Shown here piece after piece: positions 1 through 8,444 of a stretch of DNA of 55,142 bases (positions are counted from its first letter, which is position 1; every line of letters starts with the position of its first letter). The stretch comes from Bacteroidales bacterium. GTDB taxonomy: Bacteria; Bacteroidota; Bacteroidia; Bacteroidales; Muribaculaceae. Under the pieces are notes generated by a model. The model saw only the letters and a program-made list of their open reading frames with translations, ran no database searches and was not told where the DNA came from. The stretch is from contig SUXH01000018.1 in the NCBI GenBank assembly GCA_015061055.1, positions 1-55,142 on the forward strand. Reading direction: 5' to 3'. The position numbers and the translations under genes were made by a program.

Positions 1-121
1 CATTTCCATTGATCATTGAGGTTTTAATGGTATCCATCATACCTTCTACAACAGTTAATACAACCTGCTTCTCCAAACCTGTCTTTGCAGCGATTTCGCT
101 GACAATTTCTGCTTTTGTCAT
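1..121 (-). CDS. HU-family DNA-binding protein, N-terminus only (cut by window edge)
   Basis: Reading the minus strand from the ATG at 121 gives about 40 residues starting MTKAEIVSEIAAKTGLEKQ, the first helices of a Bacteroidetes HU/IHF-like protein (helix-turn-helix-like dimerisation arm, before the beta-ribbon). HU dimers bend and compact DNA in the nucleoid. The rest of the gene, including the DNA-gripping beta arm, lies outside the window. A TAnnTTTG promoter box sits about 42 bases upstream. The family call rests on the N-terminal motif alone but this start is very characteristic. Confidence 0.85.
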   Translation of the reverse strand, partial: MTKAEIVSEIAAKTGLEKQVVLTVVEGMMDTIKTSMINGN

Positions 122-162
122 AGTTCTCTATCTGATTATTTATAAAATTCAAAAAAGGATTG

Positions 163-170
163 CAAAGGTA
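163..170 (-). promoter_or_regulatory. Promoter -7 box (TACCTTTG) for the HU gene
   Basis: TACCTTTG on the minus strand fits the Bacteroidetes -7 consensus TAnnTTTG and lies about 42 bases before the HU start codon. No good -33 TTTG is obvious. Confidence 0.55.
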
Positions 171-266
171 ATGCTTTTAAAAGAAAGAAACTCTTAATGC
201 CTTGGCTAAATCAGCTAAAATGAGGAAAAAATCAGGTTAACTCAATGTTCAGTGAAGGATTATCAC

Positions 267-274
267 TACCTTTG
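267..274 (+). promoter_or_regulatory. Promoter -7 box (TACCTTTG) for the double arm-domain gene
   Basis: TACCTTTG, 26 bases before the ATG at 301, fits TAnnTTTG and leaves a short 5' leader. The divergent HU promoter lies about 100 bases to the left, so the two genes are transcribed back to back. Confidence 0.5.
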
Positions 275-300
275 AGAACAATTTAGACAAGATACCATTT

Positions 301-1143
301 ATGAGTGAAAAGGGAAAGACATATCGCTTCACAGTCAAGCTACGAAAGAAGCCACTTCAAGGAGGCCGTTTCTCGTTGATACTTGACTACTACAACGGTA
401 ATGTTGAATACCTATCAAACGAGCAGCGTGGTGAAAGAGTGAGAGAGCATCTTGGTCTTTATTTAATTCCAGAAAATTCCCCTGAAGACAAATTGGCTAA
501 TGAGAGAACTATGGAGTTAGCAAGGGAGATTTTGGAAAAGAAAAAGGCAGAGCTTGATGCCTTGAAGAAAGATGGTCTACAGCCAATTGTAAAGAAATCA
601 AAGGACGAACCTATTGAATTGCCTAGTTCGCTGGCCAAATCTTCAAATACCGTTTCTGAACTTTTGATGGTGAACGCTTCAAAATGCGTAATCAACAACA
701 TCAATACAATTTCAATTCACATAGGACATAGGAAGATAAAGGATAATCGTCTATCGCTTTTCCTTGACTGCAACTTCGGATCCAATATCATCTATCTAGG
801 AAATGATAAATTCGAAGGTCGCAAGAGAAAATTCCTTGGGTTATACCTTACAGATGATGATACTCCAGAAGCTCGTATTGCTAATAGTCAAAACAGACTT
901 CAGGCAGAGTCTATACTTGAAAAAGTAACCGAATATCTTAATGAACTGAAAAGAATTCATATACTATCTGAAAATACAAAATCTGTAGAATCACCATCTA
1001 CCACACCGTTAATGTCAGATGATACGTCCAAAACAGAATCTGATGATCCGACTATCTTGACCGACTTGAAACTTACAAAAACGGAGGAAGAAAGCTACCA
1101 TAATGCTTTGGACAAATTAGACCAGATGCTTTCAGAAATTTGA
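301..1143 (+). CDS. Protein with two integrase arm-DNA-binding-like domains and no recombinase domain
   Basis: 280 residues with an internal duplication. Repeat 1 (about 8-85) has the pattern of the N-terminal arm-type DNA-binding domain of Bacteroidetes tyrosine recombinases: basic strand LRKKPLQGGRFSL, then LDYY, then FLGLYL-like REHLGLYL, then a long helix. Repeat 2 (about 137-215) repeats it as RLSLFLDC, KRKFLGLYL and a helix. An acidic tail follows (about 225-280). There is no core-binding or catalytic domain, so it cannot recombine DNA itself. It could bind att or arm sites, compete with an integrase or serve as a directionality factor; this is inference. An integrase C-terminal stub lies 650 bp downstream, which supports a mobile-element origin. 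It has its own promoter and reads alone. Confidence 0.7.
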   Translation: MSEKGKTYRFTVKLRKKPLQGGRFSLILDYYNGNVEYLSNEQRGERVREHLGLYLIPENSPEDKLANERTMELAREILEKKKAELDALKKDGLQPIVKKSKDEPIELPSSLAKSSNTVSELLMVNASKCVINNINTISIHIGHRKIKDNRLSLFLDCNFGSNIIYLGNDKFEGRKRKFLGLYLTDDDTPEARIANSQNRLQAESILEKVTEYLNELKRIHILSENTKSVESPSTTPLMSDDTSKTESDDPTILTDLKLTKTEEESYHNALDKLDQMLSEI

Positions 1144-1704
1144 TTGCTTGACAAAAGAAAAATGAACAGAATCTGGTTTAATTTCTCTTCTTTTGAGAAG
1201 CAAAAAGAGTATATTTGGCACTTCTCAGAAACTCGTATTAAAAGGTAGACGGATATAAAGAAACACATAACATCTGCAAATGAGAGGAACAAAGTCCATT
1301 TTAGAAGAGTGTAAAGCCACTGCTATAACAGACCTCTTAGATTTGACGATGAAGGCAGTTTAGTTTACTTCTATTCTATATATACATTGGACTAAACTAA
1401 ACCACTAAATTTAATAGCTATCGCAGGTGCAATTTCTGCTCAAATTAAAGGCCATTTTACCATGCAACGAAATGCAAATATGCTAAAAAATCTAAAAAAA
1501 GTGCATTTTTGCAGATTGTATTAGTTTCTTTGCAGAAATGCAGTCCCCAGTTTGTCCCCCCGAACGAACTTATGTCCTTCGGTAAAACCCTGCAATATAT
1601 TATATATCAAGCACTTACAAAAACATAAATAGGCGTTAAAAAAATATTTTGCATCGGCAAGTAAATAGTCGATTGTCAAATAGTTAAATCAATCATAAAT
1701 GATT

Positions 1705-1733
1705 AACATAGCACTCCTTTAGGGTGCTATGTT
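1705..1733 (+). terminator. Hairpin, probable terminator
   Basis: AACATAGCAC (1705-1714) pairs perfectly with GTGCTATGTT (1724-1733) over a 9-base loop, followed by a T-rich stretch. It could end transcription from the arm-domain gene side. Confidence 0.55.
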
Positions 1734-1788
1734 TATTTGTGCAAGCATTTTTTCGGGTATAATTGACAAAAACGGTTGGGAAAATCTT

Positions 1789-1868
1789 GTAAACTCCTCA
1801 TACAGATTTATGCCGACCTCGTGAACTCCAAGAAACGCGAAACAGCCAACAAGATTTCACTAAAGTAG
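1789..1868 (+). pseudogene. C-terminal stub of a tyrosine recombinase (integrase)
   Basis: The plus-strand frame ending at TAG 1866-1868 reads LLIQIYADLVNSKKRETANK followed by ISLK. This matches the typical end of Bacteroidetes phage/ICE integrases: the motif IYA that carries the catalytic tyrosine, then a charged helix. Upstream the frame has no integrase-like sequence, so only about 25 residues remain. I read it as the relic of an excised or deleted element. The stub is short, so the family call is good but not certain. Confidence 0.6.
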
Positions 1869-1912
1869 GGTAAAAACTCAAAAAAGTAGGGTAAAAATCG
1901 CAAAAGGTAGGG
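1866..1912. repeat. Three TAGGG direct repeats at 21-bp spacing
   Basis: TAGGG occurs at 1866, 1887 and 1908, each preceded by AAAG, AAAAG or AAAAGG-like bases and followed by an A-rich run (AGTAGGGTAAAAA twice, GGTAGGGAGAAAA once). The 21-bp period is two DNA turns, so bound proteins would sit on one face. The array overlaps the integrase stub stop codon, which fits an integrase arm-site or iteron cluster. Confidence 0.65.
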
Positions 1913-1936
1913 AGAAAACACACCTATCATCATATA

Positions 1937-1975
1937 ATTATCTGCATCATTCGGCAATGAAATGATGCAGATAAT
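1937..1975. terminator. Strong 15-bp hairpin, bidirectional terminator-like
   Basis: ATTATCTGCATCATT (1937-1951) pairs perfectly with AATGATGCAGATAAT (1961-1975) over a 9-base loop and is followed by TTTTTG on the plus strand. Confidence 0.65.
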
Positions 1976-2204
1976 TTTTGTTTGAGGTAGTTGTTGTTTA
2001 ATCCTAATATGACACGATAGGACAACCTATGACACGTGCGGTCAAATGCCCTCCGATGGGCTTTTAAGCCACTTTTCGTATTGATTATTCATATATCTTT
2101 GCCTTTACAAATGGCGAAAACAGGCGGCCACTCGGCATAGTAAGCAGACATTCTCTGCGCTCTTACGGTGTCATGGAGTGTATAAGTTGTTTTATGTGTT
2201 TAAA

Positions 2205-4547
2205 CTAATGCTTTCCACAGCACTTTTTATATTTTTGTCCACTTCCACAAGGGCATGGATCGTTACGCCCAATTTTCTTGTTGCCGTTGATTGGAAGTAT
2301 TCTTGATTTGTATAATGTCTTGAACTCCGCACACGTTTGTTCATCTTGTTCATTGTATATCCAAGGAGCTGAATCGTAATAATAACAATCAATGATATTG
2401 GGACTGTGTGGATATGAACCTAATCCAAGCCAACGGTCGGCCTTGCTTATGTATTTCTTTATGTGAGCATAAACAGATGTCCTTGTCTCTAAATGCTCTT
2501 GTGACATTGAATCAATAGAAACAAAACTGATACCAAACTGTTTGTCAATTGGCATAGCAAACGAATGCATTTTGTCGTCTTCTAACGTCCTTTTTTTTGT
2601 TGCGTTTATATACTTGAGTAAATCTTCGCGTGTTTTACTGCAAAGATCAAATAGAGCAAAAATGATATCTACAGCCCCGGGTATGTTTTTGGATTTCAAT
2701 TCAGAACATAAACGGTCAAATTCTGCATTGCGCCATGAATTCGCGATATCATCGGTCTCTTTTGGAAGCTCGTCCAGTACGCCCAATTTATATGGATAAA
2801 AATTACGGTCAATGGCATTCCCATAGTCAGATTCCAGTAACATAAAATCAGATTTAGGCTCCTTCCATAATTTATGAAGAAGATGGTAACCAAGGTAAAC
2901 CATTTCTTCGTCTGCTCTTAAATAGTCCATCAATAGGATTCTTTGACGCACATAATACATAAAATCGTATGGATCCTGTAAATAATGTGCCAGCAACTCT
3001 AAATCGAAAACAGAAATAAACAATGGGTTCGGTTTTGATTCGTCCTTTTTCAAAAGCACATATGAGTTATGTACAATGGCAGGATAATTCTCTGTAGTCA
3101 CGCCCATTATGTATATTTCCTTTATGTATTCAGGAATTTGAAGTTTGTTCCCATTATTGTCAAGGAATGTACATTCTTTAGATGCTATATAGTTGCAACA
3201 TTTCAATCCTTGTTCATATGCGTCTTGAAAAGCCCCTTTGAAGTCTTTTATTAGAGCGTCTATTTCTCCTCGTCTGGCTGCAATAGTCATCTTCTTGGAT
3301 TTTACCTGCACGCATAAAGCCTTGTTTCCAAGCAAACATAATACATCAATGTCTGTTGCTGTTTTTTCTCTTGATGTCTTTATTTTTACTGATTGAAAAA
3401 CATTATTTTCTCCAAATACAGGTTTAAGCAGATTGTAAACAATGTCCTCGCCAACTTTCCCTCTATTGTGCAAAGCTTTACGAATATACTCTTTGTCCTC
3501 GCACATCCAATAAAATGGGGACTCATATACAGCCTCTGCCAGAAGATAATAAAGTGGCAGGAACCATCTGCCATCCGGCAAATGTATTATTGGTCTGGAA
3601 TTTAATATATTGTAATCTCCAACGGTCTTGAAATCTTTGTTCTGCGCAGGTGATGTAACTCCAAAATTCGAGAAGAAACTATCTATTCCGCATAATTCTG
3701 AAAGTTGAGTGTAATCCAAAATAAATAAATCCAATAAGTTATCATAGAAGATGTTCCAATTCAATCGAAACAAATTTTCTCTTTCTAATTCTGTAATACC
3801 CGAATGTTCTGGAACCGGTGGAAATAAATGATAGAACTGCATAAATTCCATTAGGACAAGAGCTTCTTTCAATTTTTTATCCTTATTCCGACCTTTGATA
3901 TCTGTCTTTATGGATTCAATAAATTCAGGATTTCTTAAATTGACATGTTCTGCCTTGTTTGCCTTTTTCTGTTGTATCTGCCGAATTGAATCTATAATCT
4001 TATAAACTTCCTTAAAATCAAAATCTCTATTTTCCCTGAGCCATTGTTGGTCTAACCCATATTTTTGTGACAGATATTCAATGTATTGCAAATCATACGC
4101 ACCATCACCGGCATAGAATATTGCCTCCTGCATAGAGCCATCCTTAGTAAAGAATTCAAACTTAGTGAAAGGAAAATCTACCTGACTGCCTTTATTCAGG
4201 ATTTCAGTAAGCATTTCTCTTTGAGGTTCCATGAATGTAACATGCAATTCTTCAAGGAGCTCATATGTCTTATTCTTGTTCTCTATCAAGTGCTCAGTTG
4301 TCTCAGGGTAAGTCAAGTCGATATCTCCTTGAACAAGGTATCCTAGAATCAAAGCAACTTCTTTAACACTTAGCCGTTCCCTGCTGTTAATAACTCCAAG
4401 TTCCTCAAGAGATAAATGAAAATCATTAAACAATATCAAGCACAAACTGTATATATATCCAGGACGTCTGATTAATGACTTTAACTCTCCAAGAACTTCA
4501 TCCCGTGTCTTGATTCTTGTTTCTAATTTTATTCCATTTTTTGCCAT
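2205..4547 (-). CDS. Nuclease-like protein with C-terminal SEC-C zinc motif
   Basis: 780 residues. The middle (about 362-440) looks like a PD-(D/E)xK nuclease core: GEDIV, then [22 protein letters not shown] written here in parts as TDIDV and QVKSKK, the D...QxK pattern of NERD/restriction-type enzymes. The last 25 residues are a SEC-C motif ([16 protein letters not shown]), a zinc-binding module found on SecA and many unrelated proteins. The long N-terminal part (1-355) is helical and unrecognised. A role in cleaving foreign nucleic acid is plausible but is inference. It is the last gene of the minus-strand island, separated from the RyR gene upstream by 460 bp, so it probably has its own promoter, which I could not locate. 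Confidence 0.65.
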   Translation of the reverse strand: MAKNGIKLETRIKTRDEVLGELKSLIRRPGYIYSLCLILFNDFHLSLEELGVINSRERLSVKEVALILGYLVQGDIDLTYPETTEHLIENKNKTYELLEELHVTFMEPQREMLTEILNKGSQVDFPFTKFEFFTKDGSMQEAIFYAGDGAYDLQYIEYLSQKYGLDQQWLRENRDFDFKEVYKIIDSIRQIQQKKANKAEHVNLRNPEFIESIKTDIKGRNKDKKLKEALVLMEFMQFYHLFPPVPEHSGITELERENLFRLNWNIFYDNLLDLFILDYTQLSELCGIDSFFSNFGVTSPAQNKDFKTVGDYNILNSRPIIHLPDGRWFLPLYYLLAEAVYESPFYWMCEDKEYIRKALHNRGKVGEDIVYNLLKPVFGENNVFQSVKIKTSREKTATDIDVLCLLGNKALCVQVKSKKMTIAARRGEIDALIKDFKGAFQDAYEQGLKCCNYIASKECTFLDNNGNKLQIPEYIKEIYIMGVTTENYPAIVHNSYVLLKKDESKPNPLFISVFDLELLAHYLQDPYDFMYYVRQRILLMDYLRADEEMVYLGYHLLHKLWKEPKSDFMLLESDYGNAIDRNFYPYKLGVLDELPKETDDIANSWRNAEFDRLCSELKSKNIPGAVDIIFALFDLCSKTREDLLKYINATKKRTLEDDKMHSFAMPIDKQFGISFVSIDSMSQEHLETRTSVYAHIKKYISKADRWLGLGSYPHSPNIIDCYYYDSAPWIYNEQDEQTCAEFKTLYKSRILPINGNKKIGRNDPCPCGSGQKYKKCCGKH

Positions 4548-5007
4548 AACTGAATTATTAAAGTGTTTACATTCTTCAAAAAGTTTGCCAATAATGCAAT
4601 TAAGCCGTATGCGGCTAATGTGGCGTGGCCGGATGACAATATGTCAGATGTTGCGGTTTTATCTTTCCGCCACCATCCCAAAGCTTTCTTCTTCGTTAGA
4701 ATAGTTCGCAGTGACCTTTACATCGCTGTTCTGGAGGGAAATCTTCCATCTTTTCATGTATATTGGGTTACATTATATAGTCGATTTAGAACTAAAACCT
4801 CTCAAATACCTTTATAGCAAAAGCGCTAATTCCATTAAGATACAGATTCGGGTTACTATTATTGCAAGCCCATTTCTGAGTATATCCATCTCTTTAAAAG
4901 AGAAATCCGCCAGATTCACAAAGAATTGACGGATTTGTCTTCAAAATGTTCTGTCCCAAAAGTTGGACAAAAATCTTTAGAGTACAGTTCAAATTTTACT
5001 AGTTTTC
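4548..5007. other. 460-bp gap between the SEC-C gene and the RyR gene
   Basis: Holds the hairpin at 4903-4936. Competing short ORFs exist on both strands (plus 4563-4817; minus 4659-4757 of 32 codons) and none can be confirmed. A short imperfect palindrome at 4952-4969 (TGTCCCAAAAGTTGGACA) resembles some insertion-sequence ends, but no transposase remains. Confidence 0.4.
4903..4936 (-). terminator. Hairpin downstream of the RyR gene
   Basis: AAATCCGCCA (4903-4912) pairs with TGACGGATTT (4927-4936) with one G-T pair, about 70 bases past the stop of the RyR gene. It is the likely end of the 9589-5008 transcript. Confidence 0.5.
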
Positions 5008-5298
5008 TTAATCTTTAGAAATCTTGAATCCCAATTTGCTTATTAATTTCAATGTTTCAAGTGCGGTGTCTCGGTCGTATGCCTTTTCAACCTCCGGCAA
5101 TTCCTCGTAAGGAATCAAGCAAGGATGCTGTTTCAAGGTATCGCTACGTTCCTCTCCATAGGTCCAGCCTTGGTCAATACGACTTTGTGCCCATACCTCA
5201 TGAACATTTTTAGCCATTTGTTCTATCAATTCATTCAATTCTTCTGGCAACTGGATATCACTTGTATCCATTGGTTGCGGTACATAATTCTTTTTCAT
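5008..5298 (-). CDS. Small stand-alone RyR-domain protein
   Basis: 96 residues from the ATG at 5298, which I prefer over an in-frame upstream start at 5331 because an A/G-rich ribosome site precedes it and homologous RyR modules begin here. Nearly the whole protein is one RyR domain: PQPMDTSDIQLP, HEVWAQSR, QGWTYGEERSD, HPCLIPYEELP, YDRDTALETLK, LGFKI. It is clearly paralogous to the C-terminus of the 15559-16545 protein. RyR domains were first known from ryanodine receptors. In bacteria they occur in predicted nucleotide-signalling loci, where a ligand-binding role is proposed but mostly untested. The gene follows the 5350-7710 membrane protein by 51 bases and probably shares its mRNA. Confidence 0.85.
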   Translation of the reverse strand: MKKNYVPQPMDTSDIQLPEELNELIEQMAKNVHEVWAQSRIDQGWTYGEERSDTLKQHPCLIPYEELPEVEKAYDRDTALETLKLISKLGFKISKD

Positions 5299-5349
5299 TG
5301 TTCTTTTCTTGGTGTTTCTATTATAGAACAAATTTCTTATTAAATTCTA

Positions 5350-7710
5350 TCACCCGACTTCCTGTTTTTCTTTCAGTGCTTCGTTATACGCCAATTTTAT
5401 GGTGGTGTCGATCACCCTACAATCGTAAGATTTTGTTATTTCATCTTTTAGTTCGTTAAAAGGACACATATCTTTATGAGTCTTTTTAACAAGATCCGTT
5501 TTCTCCCCATAAGTAAAGCCCATAAGCTTATGAGATGCAATCCAGCGCTCGTGTTCCACAATTGCTAAATTCAGCAATAACTGTGCAGCTTCAGCGGGAC
5601 AATTATATTTTGTAGTTTCTTCCTTGCGAGAATTTACATAGCCATAATAATCAGTTAAAGATGTTTTATCAAATCCCATAAGAATCATCTTTGTTCGACA
5701 ATGCAATGCATTAGAAATATTCTGACTTATTTTACGATTAAAATCATATATCGCATAATAACGTGATAAGTTCTTCGTTTTTATAGTATTTTCTAATGCT
5801 TCATTTCCAAAACGTTTCTTCCACTGTTCTTCAGCCGTTAAATTCGAATTTTCGTACACACGATGAAATTCCTTAGCATCATTTAGAATAGCATCTGAGA
5901 TTATTGTTTTATAACTATACAGCCTCGATTCTTTCCCAAATATTTGTATCTCTATATTGCGTCCCTCTATTGATTTATTTAGATTTTTCACGACTTTATC
6001 CATCCTATTTTCATTACTATGATCATAACACCTAACCATAATCTTCAGCATAGGTAGATTTTTATCTCGATGCTGCAAAGCATATTTAAATAAGTTTACA
6101 GCAAGCGATAATCCTGTTTTATCATCATTAAGTGTAATAACAACATAATTCAATTTACCTATAATAGAATCTACAAGAGTCCAGAACTCTTCTGAATTCA
6201 CAGAAGCTTTCTTTAGCTCAAGTTCTTTATCTTCTACTATCTCAGGCATTCTTTTTCTTACAAGCCCCTCTATTCTATCCATTCTTTCATCCACAGCATA
6301 ACACTTAAACGGACTTTTTTTCAAATTGGAGTCTACAAATGCAGCAAATTCATATAGGAATTTAAAGGCTTCTTGACCTGTTCCACCAAATCCTACAACT
6401 AATGATGTAAATGGAGAATTTACAAATCCCATTTTGATATCATCTTGTTTCACACATTTAACAGGCAAACAATTATCATCCTGTTTCAATGTAGCCACAG
6501 AAAGATAAGCCGAGTCAATCACCTTGATTTTCATTCTTCCTGCTGTATCATCATATTGAGAATAGTGATCAAACACCTCATTATTAGCATCTTTTCGGGC
6601 ATGCACATAGATTTCAATAACCTCATCTGTCTTCGATTTATTGATTTTCTCATCATTCGACAAAATCGAGGCGTTGGTCTTTTCCACATTAGCTGTTGCC
6701 GATTTATTGATTTTCTTATCATTCAACAGATTTAGCGCACTTGAAATATTCTGAGCTTCATCATCCGAAAGGAAATAGAATTTACATTTACTGACTTTTC
6801 TCACAATATAACCGATATCCTTTAGTTTCAATGCACCAAAAACATCTTCACATCTCTTATCTCTTGAAGAATTCTGTTTGTTATCGCAATCTTCACTTCT
6901 TTTATCCGTTAAAGAATCCGGTCCGTTATAGCAATGGTCAACAAGGGCATTAACATCTTCCAATCGCTGTATATAACTATCTTTTATTGTAATAGTATTT
7001 GTAATTTTTGTCAAAGAAGGTTTCTTTTCTGCGTTATCCTCATTTTCTATATCAATATCGACAAATATAATTATGGATTTAGATTTTTTCCTTTTTTCAG
7101 ATTTCTCCTCATTTCTTATACTCTCAGCCAAAAGTAGAGAATGCTCATTTACACCCCAAAACAAATGAACTTCTTTGCTTTTTATAAACCTAAATCTATA
7201 CCCTGATTTATACCACTTTATTTTTAAATATGATTTAAACTTAAAACCTATCAATTTCAAAATAAATATAAATGCTATAACTGCTGCAAAATAATGAACT
7301 ATAGAGAATACCAACATATACAGCATATCATTCTGTAACAATGAATTTACACGAGCAAGGTCATGCGACAAAACAAACATTTTAAACGATGAAATAACTG
7401 CTCGTAAAACAATCGATACCCCAGCTACATTTTCGTTATAAAAGCCAAAAATATACACTATTACACCCACTATCCATATAAAAATTGCAGAGGGCAATAA
7501 ATATTTTGAACACTTTTCTATAATACGATAACAACATAAAAACAGACCGGAAACAATTAAAAACAGCACAAAGAATATTAGCCAATTCCCGATCATATCT
7601 GTATTTAAATTAGATATGTTCCCCCAAATATTATGGAGATTATTGCAAATATCACACGTAAAAAATTTTTCACCAAAATTATTCTTTAGAAAATCAGGTA
7701 CACAATACAT
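5350..7710 (-). CDS. Membrane protein with Rossmann (TrkA-N/RCK-like) region and C-terminal RyR domain
   Basis: About 786 residues from the ATG at 7710 (a GTG at 7716 is also possible). N-terminal hydrophobic segments lie near residues 42-65, 72-90 and 128-155. They are followed by a basic linker and a large cytoplasmic region. Around residue 430 the sequence SLVVGFGGTGQEAFKFL is a glycine-rich nucleotide-binding turn after a beta strand, as in TrkA-N/RCK domains that gate ion channels by binding NAD(H) or other nucleotides. The C-terminus (about 715-785) is RyR-like: VEHERWIASHKLMGFTYGEK, HKDMCPFNEL, YDCRVIDTT. The same architecture occurs at 17088-19256. I infer a nucleotide-gated membrane effector or sensor. 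It follows the PrsW gene by 11 bases, so the two are likely co-transcribed. Confidence 0.7.
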   Translation of the reverse strand: MYCVPDFLKNNFGEKFFTCDICNNLHNIWGNISNLNTDMIGNWLIFFVLFLIVSGLFLCCYRIIEKCSKYLLPSAIFIWIVGVIVYIFGFYNENVAGVSIVLRAVISSFKMFVLSHDLARVNSLLQNDMLYMLVFSIVHYFAAVIAFIFILKLIGFKFKSYLKIKWYKSGYRFRFIKSKEVHLFWGVNEHSLLLAESIRNEEKSEKRKKSKSIIIFVDIDIENEDNAEKKPSLTKITNTITIKDSYIQRLEDVNALVDHCYNGPDSLTDKRSEDCDNKQNSSRDKRCEDVFGALKLKDIGYIVRKVSKCKFYFLSDDEAQNISSALNLLNDKKINKSATANVEKTNASILSNDEKINKSKTDEVIEIYVHARKDANNEVFDHYSQYDDTAGRMKIKVIDSAYLSVATLKQDDNCLPVKCVKQDDIKMGFVNSPFTSLVVGFGGTGQEAFKFLYEFAAFVDSNLKKSPFKCYAVDERMDRIEGLVRKRMPEIVEDKELELKKASVNSEEFWTLVDSIIGKLNYVVITLNDDKTGLSLAVNLFKYALQHRDKNLPMLKIMVRCYDHSNENRMDKVVKNLNKSIEGRNIEIQIFGKESRLYSYKTIISDAILNDAKEFHRVYENSNLTAEEQWKKRFGNEALENTIKTKNLSRYYAIYDFNRKISQNISNALHCRTKMILMGFDKTSLTDYYGYVNSRKEETTKYNCPAEAAQLLLNLAIVEHERWIASHKLMGFTYGEKTDLVKKTHKDMCPFNELKDEITKSYDCRVIDTTIKLAYNEALKEKQEVG

Positions 7711-7721
7711 ATCCACAGTTT

Positions 7722-8444
7722 TTAGTTAATTATGATTTCACTTTCTTTATCTCTATTTAAATGCTCTTTTATGCGGCGACTGCCATATTTCCACATCCTA
7801 TAACAGAACACCAAGAATACAATCAACAAGATGCCACTGATAGCAGGAGTAACATCAATTATGAATAATATGGTATCATATAATCCATGAACGATGATAG
7901 GAGCTATCAGTATAAGAGCTTTATTTTTCTTTGGTGCCTTGGGGTAGAATTTAGCCAATGAATAATAATATCCCATCAAAATACCGAAACAGAAATGCCC
8001 CGGCACTGCAAAAATAGCTCTACTTATACCTACAGTAATAAAGCTTTCTGAATGTACAAATAAGTATAGTATATTCTCAATTGCTGCAAACCCAAGCGAC
8101 ACGCACACCGCATATACTATACCGTCCATTTTTTCATCGAAATATTTATTGTTTCGTAGCACAAGCCAAAGGATAAAGAACTTGGCAATCTCTTCGGGAA
8201 TGGCAGCACCAAAGAATGCAGCACTTACGCTTCCCAATATACTTGTTGTCTCGGCAGAATATGCACCAATTAATCTTAATGGAATTGATATACTGAATGA
8301 CAACGGAGCCGACAAAACACCTAAACAGAAAGCCTTCACCAATTGCCCCGTAGGCTCCGGCTTATTCTTATCCTTATGGTATATATAATACACCAAAATA
8401 GCTATTGGTAGTAATGCTGTAAATAAAATTACTATTGTTCCCAT
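7722..8444 (-). CDS. PrsW-family intramembrane metalloprotease
   Basis: 240 residues with about seven membrane segments. PrsW hallmarks are present: PEEIAKFFILW (EE..K), DGIVYAVCVSLGFAAIENILY (given in part: LGFAAIENILY), PGHFCFGILMGYY, and HGLYDTILF. These supply the Glu and His residues expected for the metal site. In Bacillus, PrsW makes the first cut in the anti-sigma factor RsiW and so releases a sigma factor; other PrsW-like proteins have unknown targets. Here an ECF sigma factor with a possible anti-sigma-like partner lies in the same island, which makes a comparable role possible (inference). The start codon overlaps the end of the TIR-TIR gene by 13 bases, showing translational coupling. 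Confidence 0.85.
   Translation of the reverse strand: MGTIVILFTALLPIAILVYYIYHKDKNKPEPTGQLVKAFCLGVLSAPLSFSISIPLRLIGAYSAETTSILGSVSAAFFGAAIPEEIAKFFILWLVLRNNKYFDEKMDGIVYAVCVSLGFAAIENILYLFVHSESFITVGISRAIFAVPGHFCFGILMGYYYSLAKFYPKAPKKNKALILIAPIIVHGLYDTILFIIDVTPAISGILLIVFLVFCYRMWKYGSRRIKEHLNRDKESEIIIN

Larger units (their letters stand above)
1144..2204. other. Gene-free kilobase with mobile-element debris
   Basis: No intact gene is supported here. It holds short A/T-rich repeats with TTTGCAGA twice (near 1507 and 1531), a hairpin at 1705-1733, a tyrosine-recombinase C-terminal stub (1789-1868), three TAGGG repeats (1866-1912) and a second hairpin (1937-1975). A TATCTTTG promoter box at 2094-2101 is followed by a nine-codon ORF (2111-2140) starting MAKTGG and ending in TAG. 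That ORF looks like the cut start of a longer gene but cannot be identified. Confidence 0.5.

Noticed and set aside
1162-1248. 28-codon plus-strand ORF after the arm-domain gene
   Set aside because: Too short, no ribosome site or conserved pattern.
1866-1912. TAGGG array as a CRISPR
   Set aside because: Only three copies with 21-bp period, repeat unit 5-13 bases and no unique spacers; no cas gene.
4563-4817. Plus-strand 84-codon ORF and overlapping minus-strand frames (32 codons, 4659-4757)
   Set aside because: Frames on both strands look equally plausible, none has a clear ribosome site or family match, and the region is a short intergenic gap. I could not decide for a real gene.
4952-4969. 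Palindrome TGTCCCAAAAGTTGGACA, like some insertion-sequence ends
   Set aside because: Only one imperfect copy, no partner repeat and no transposase remnant nearby.
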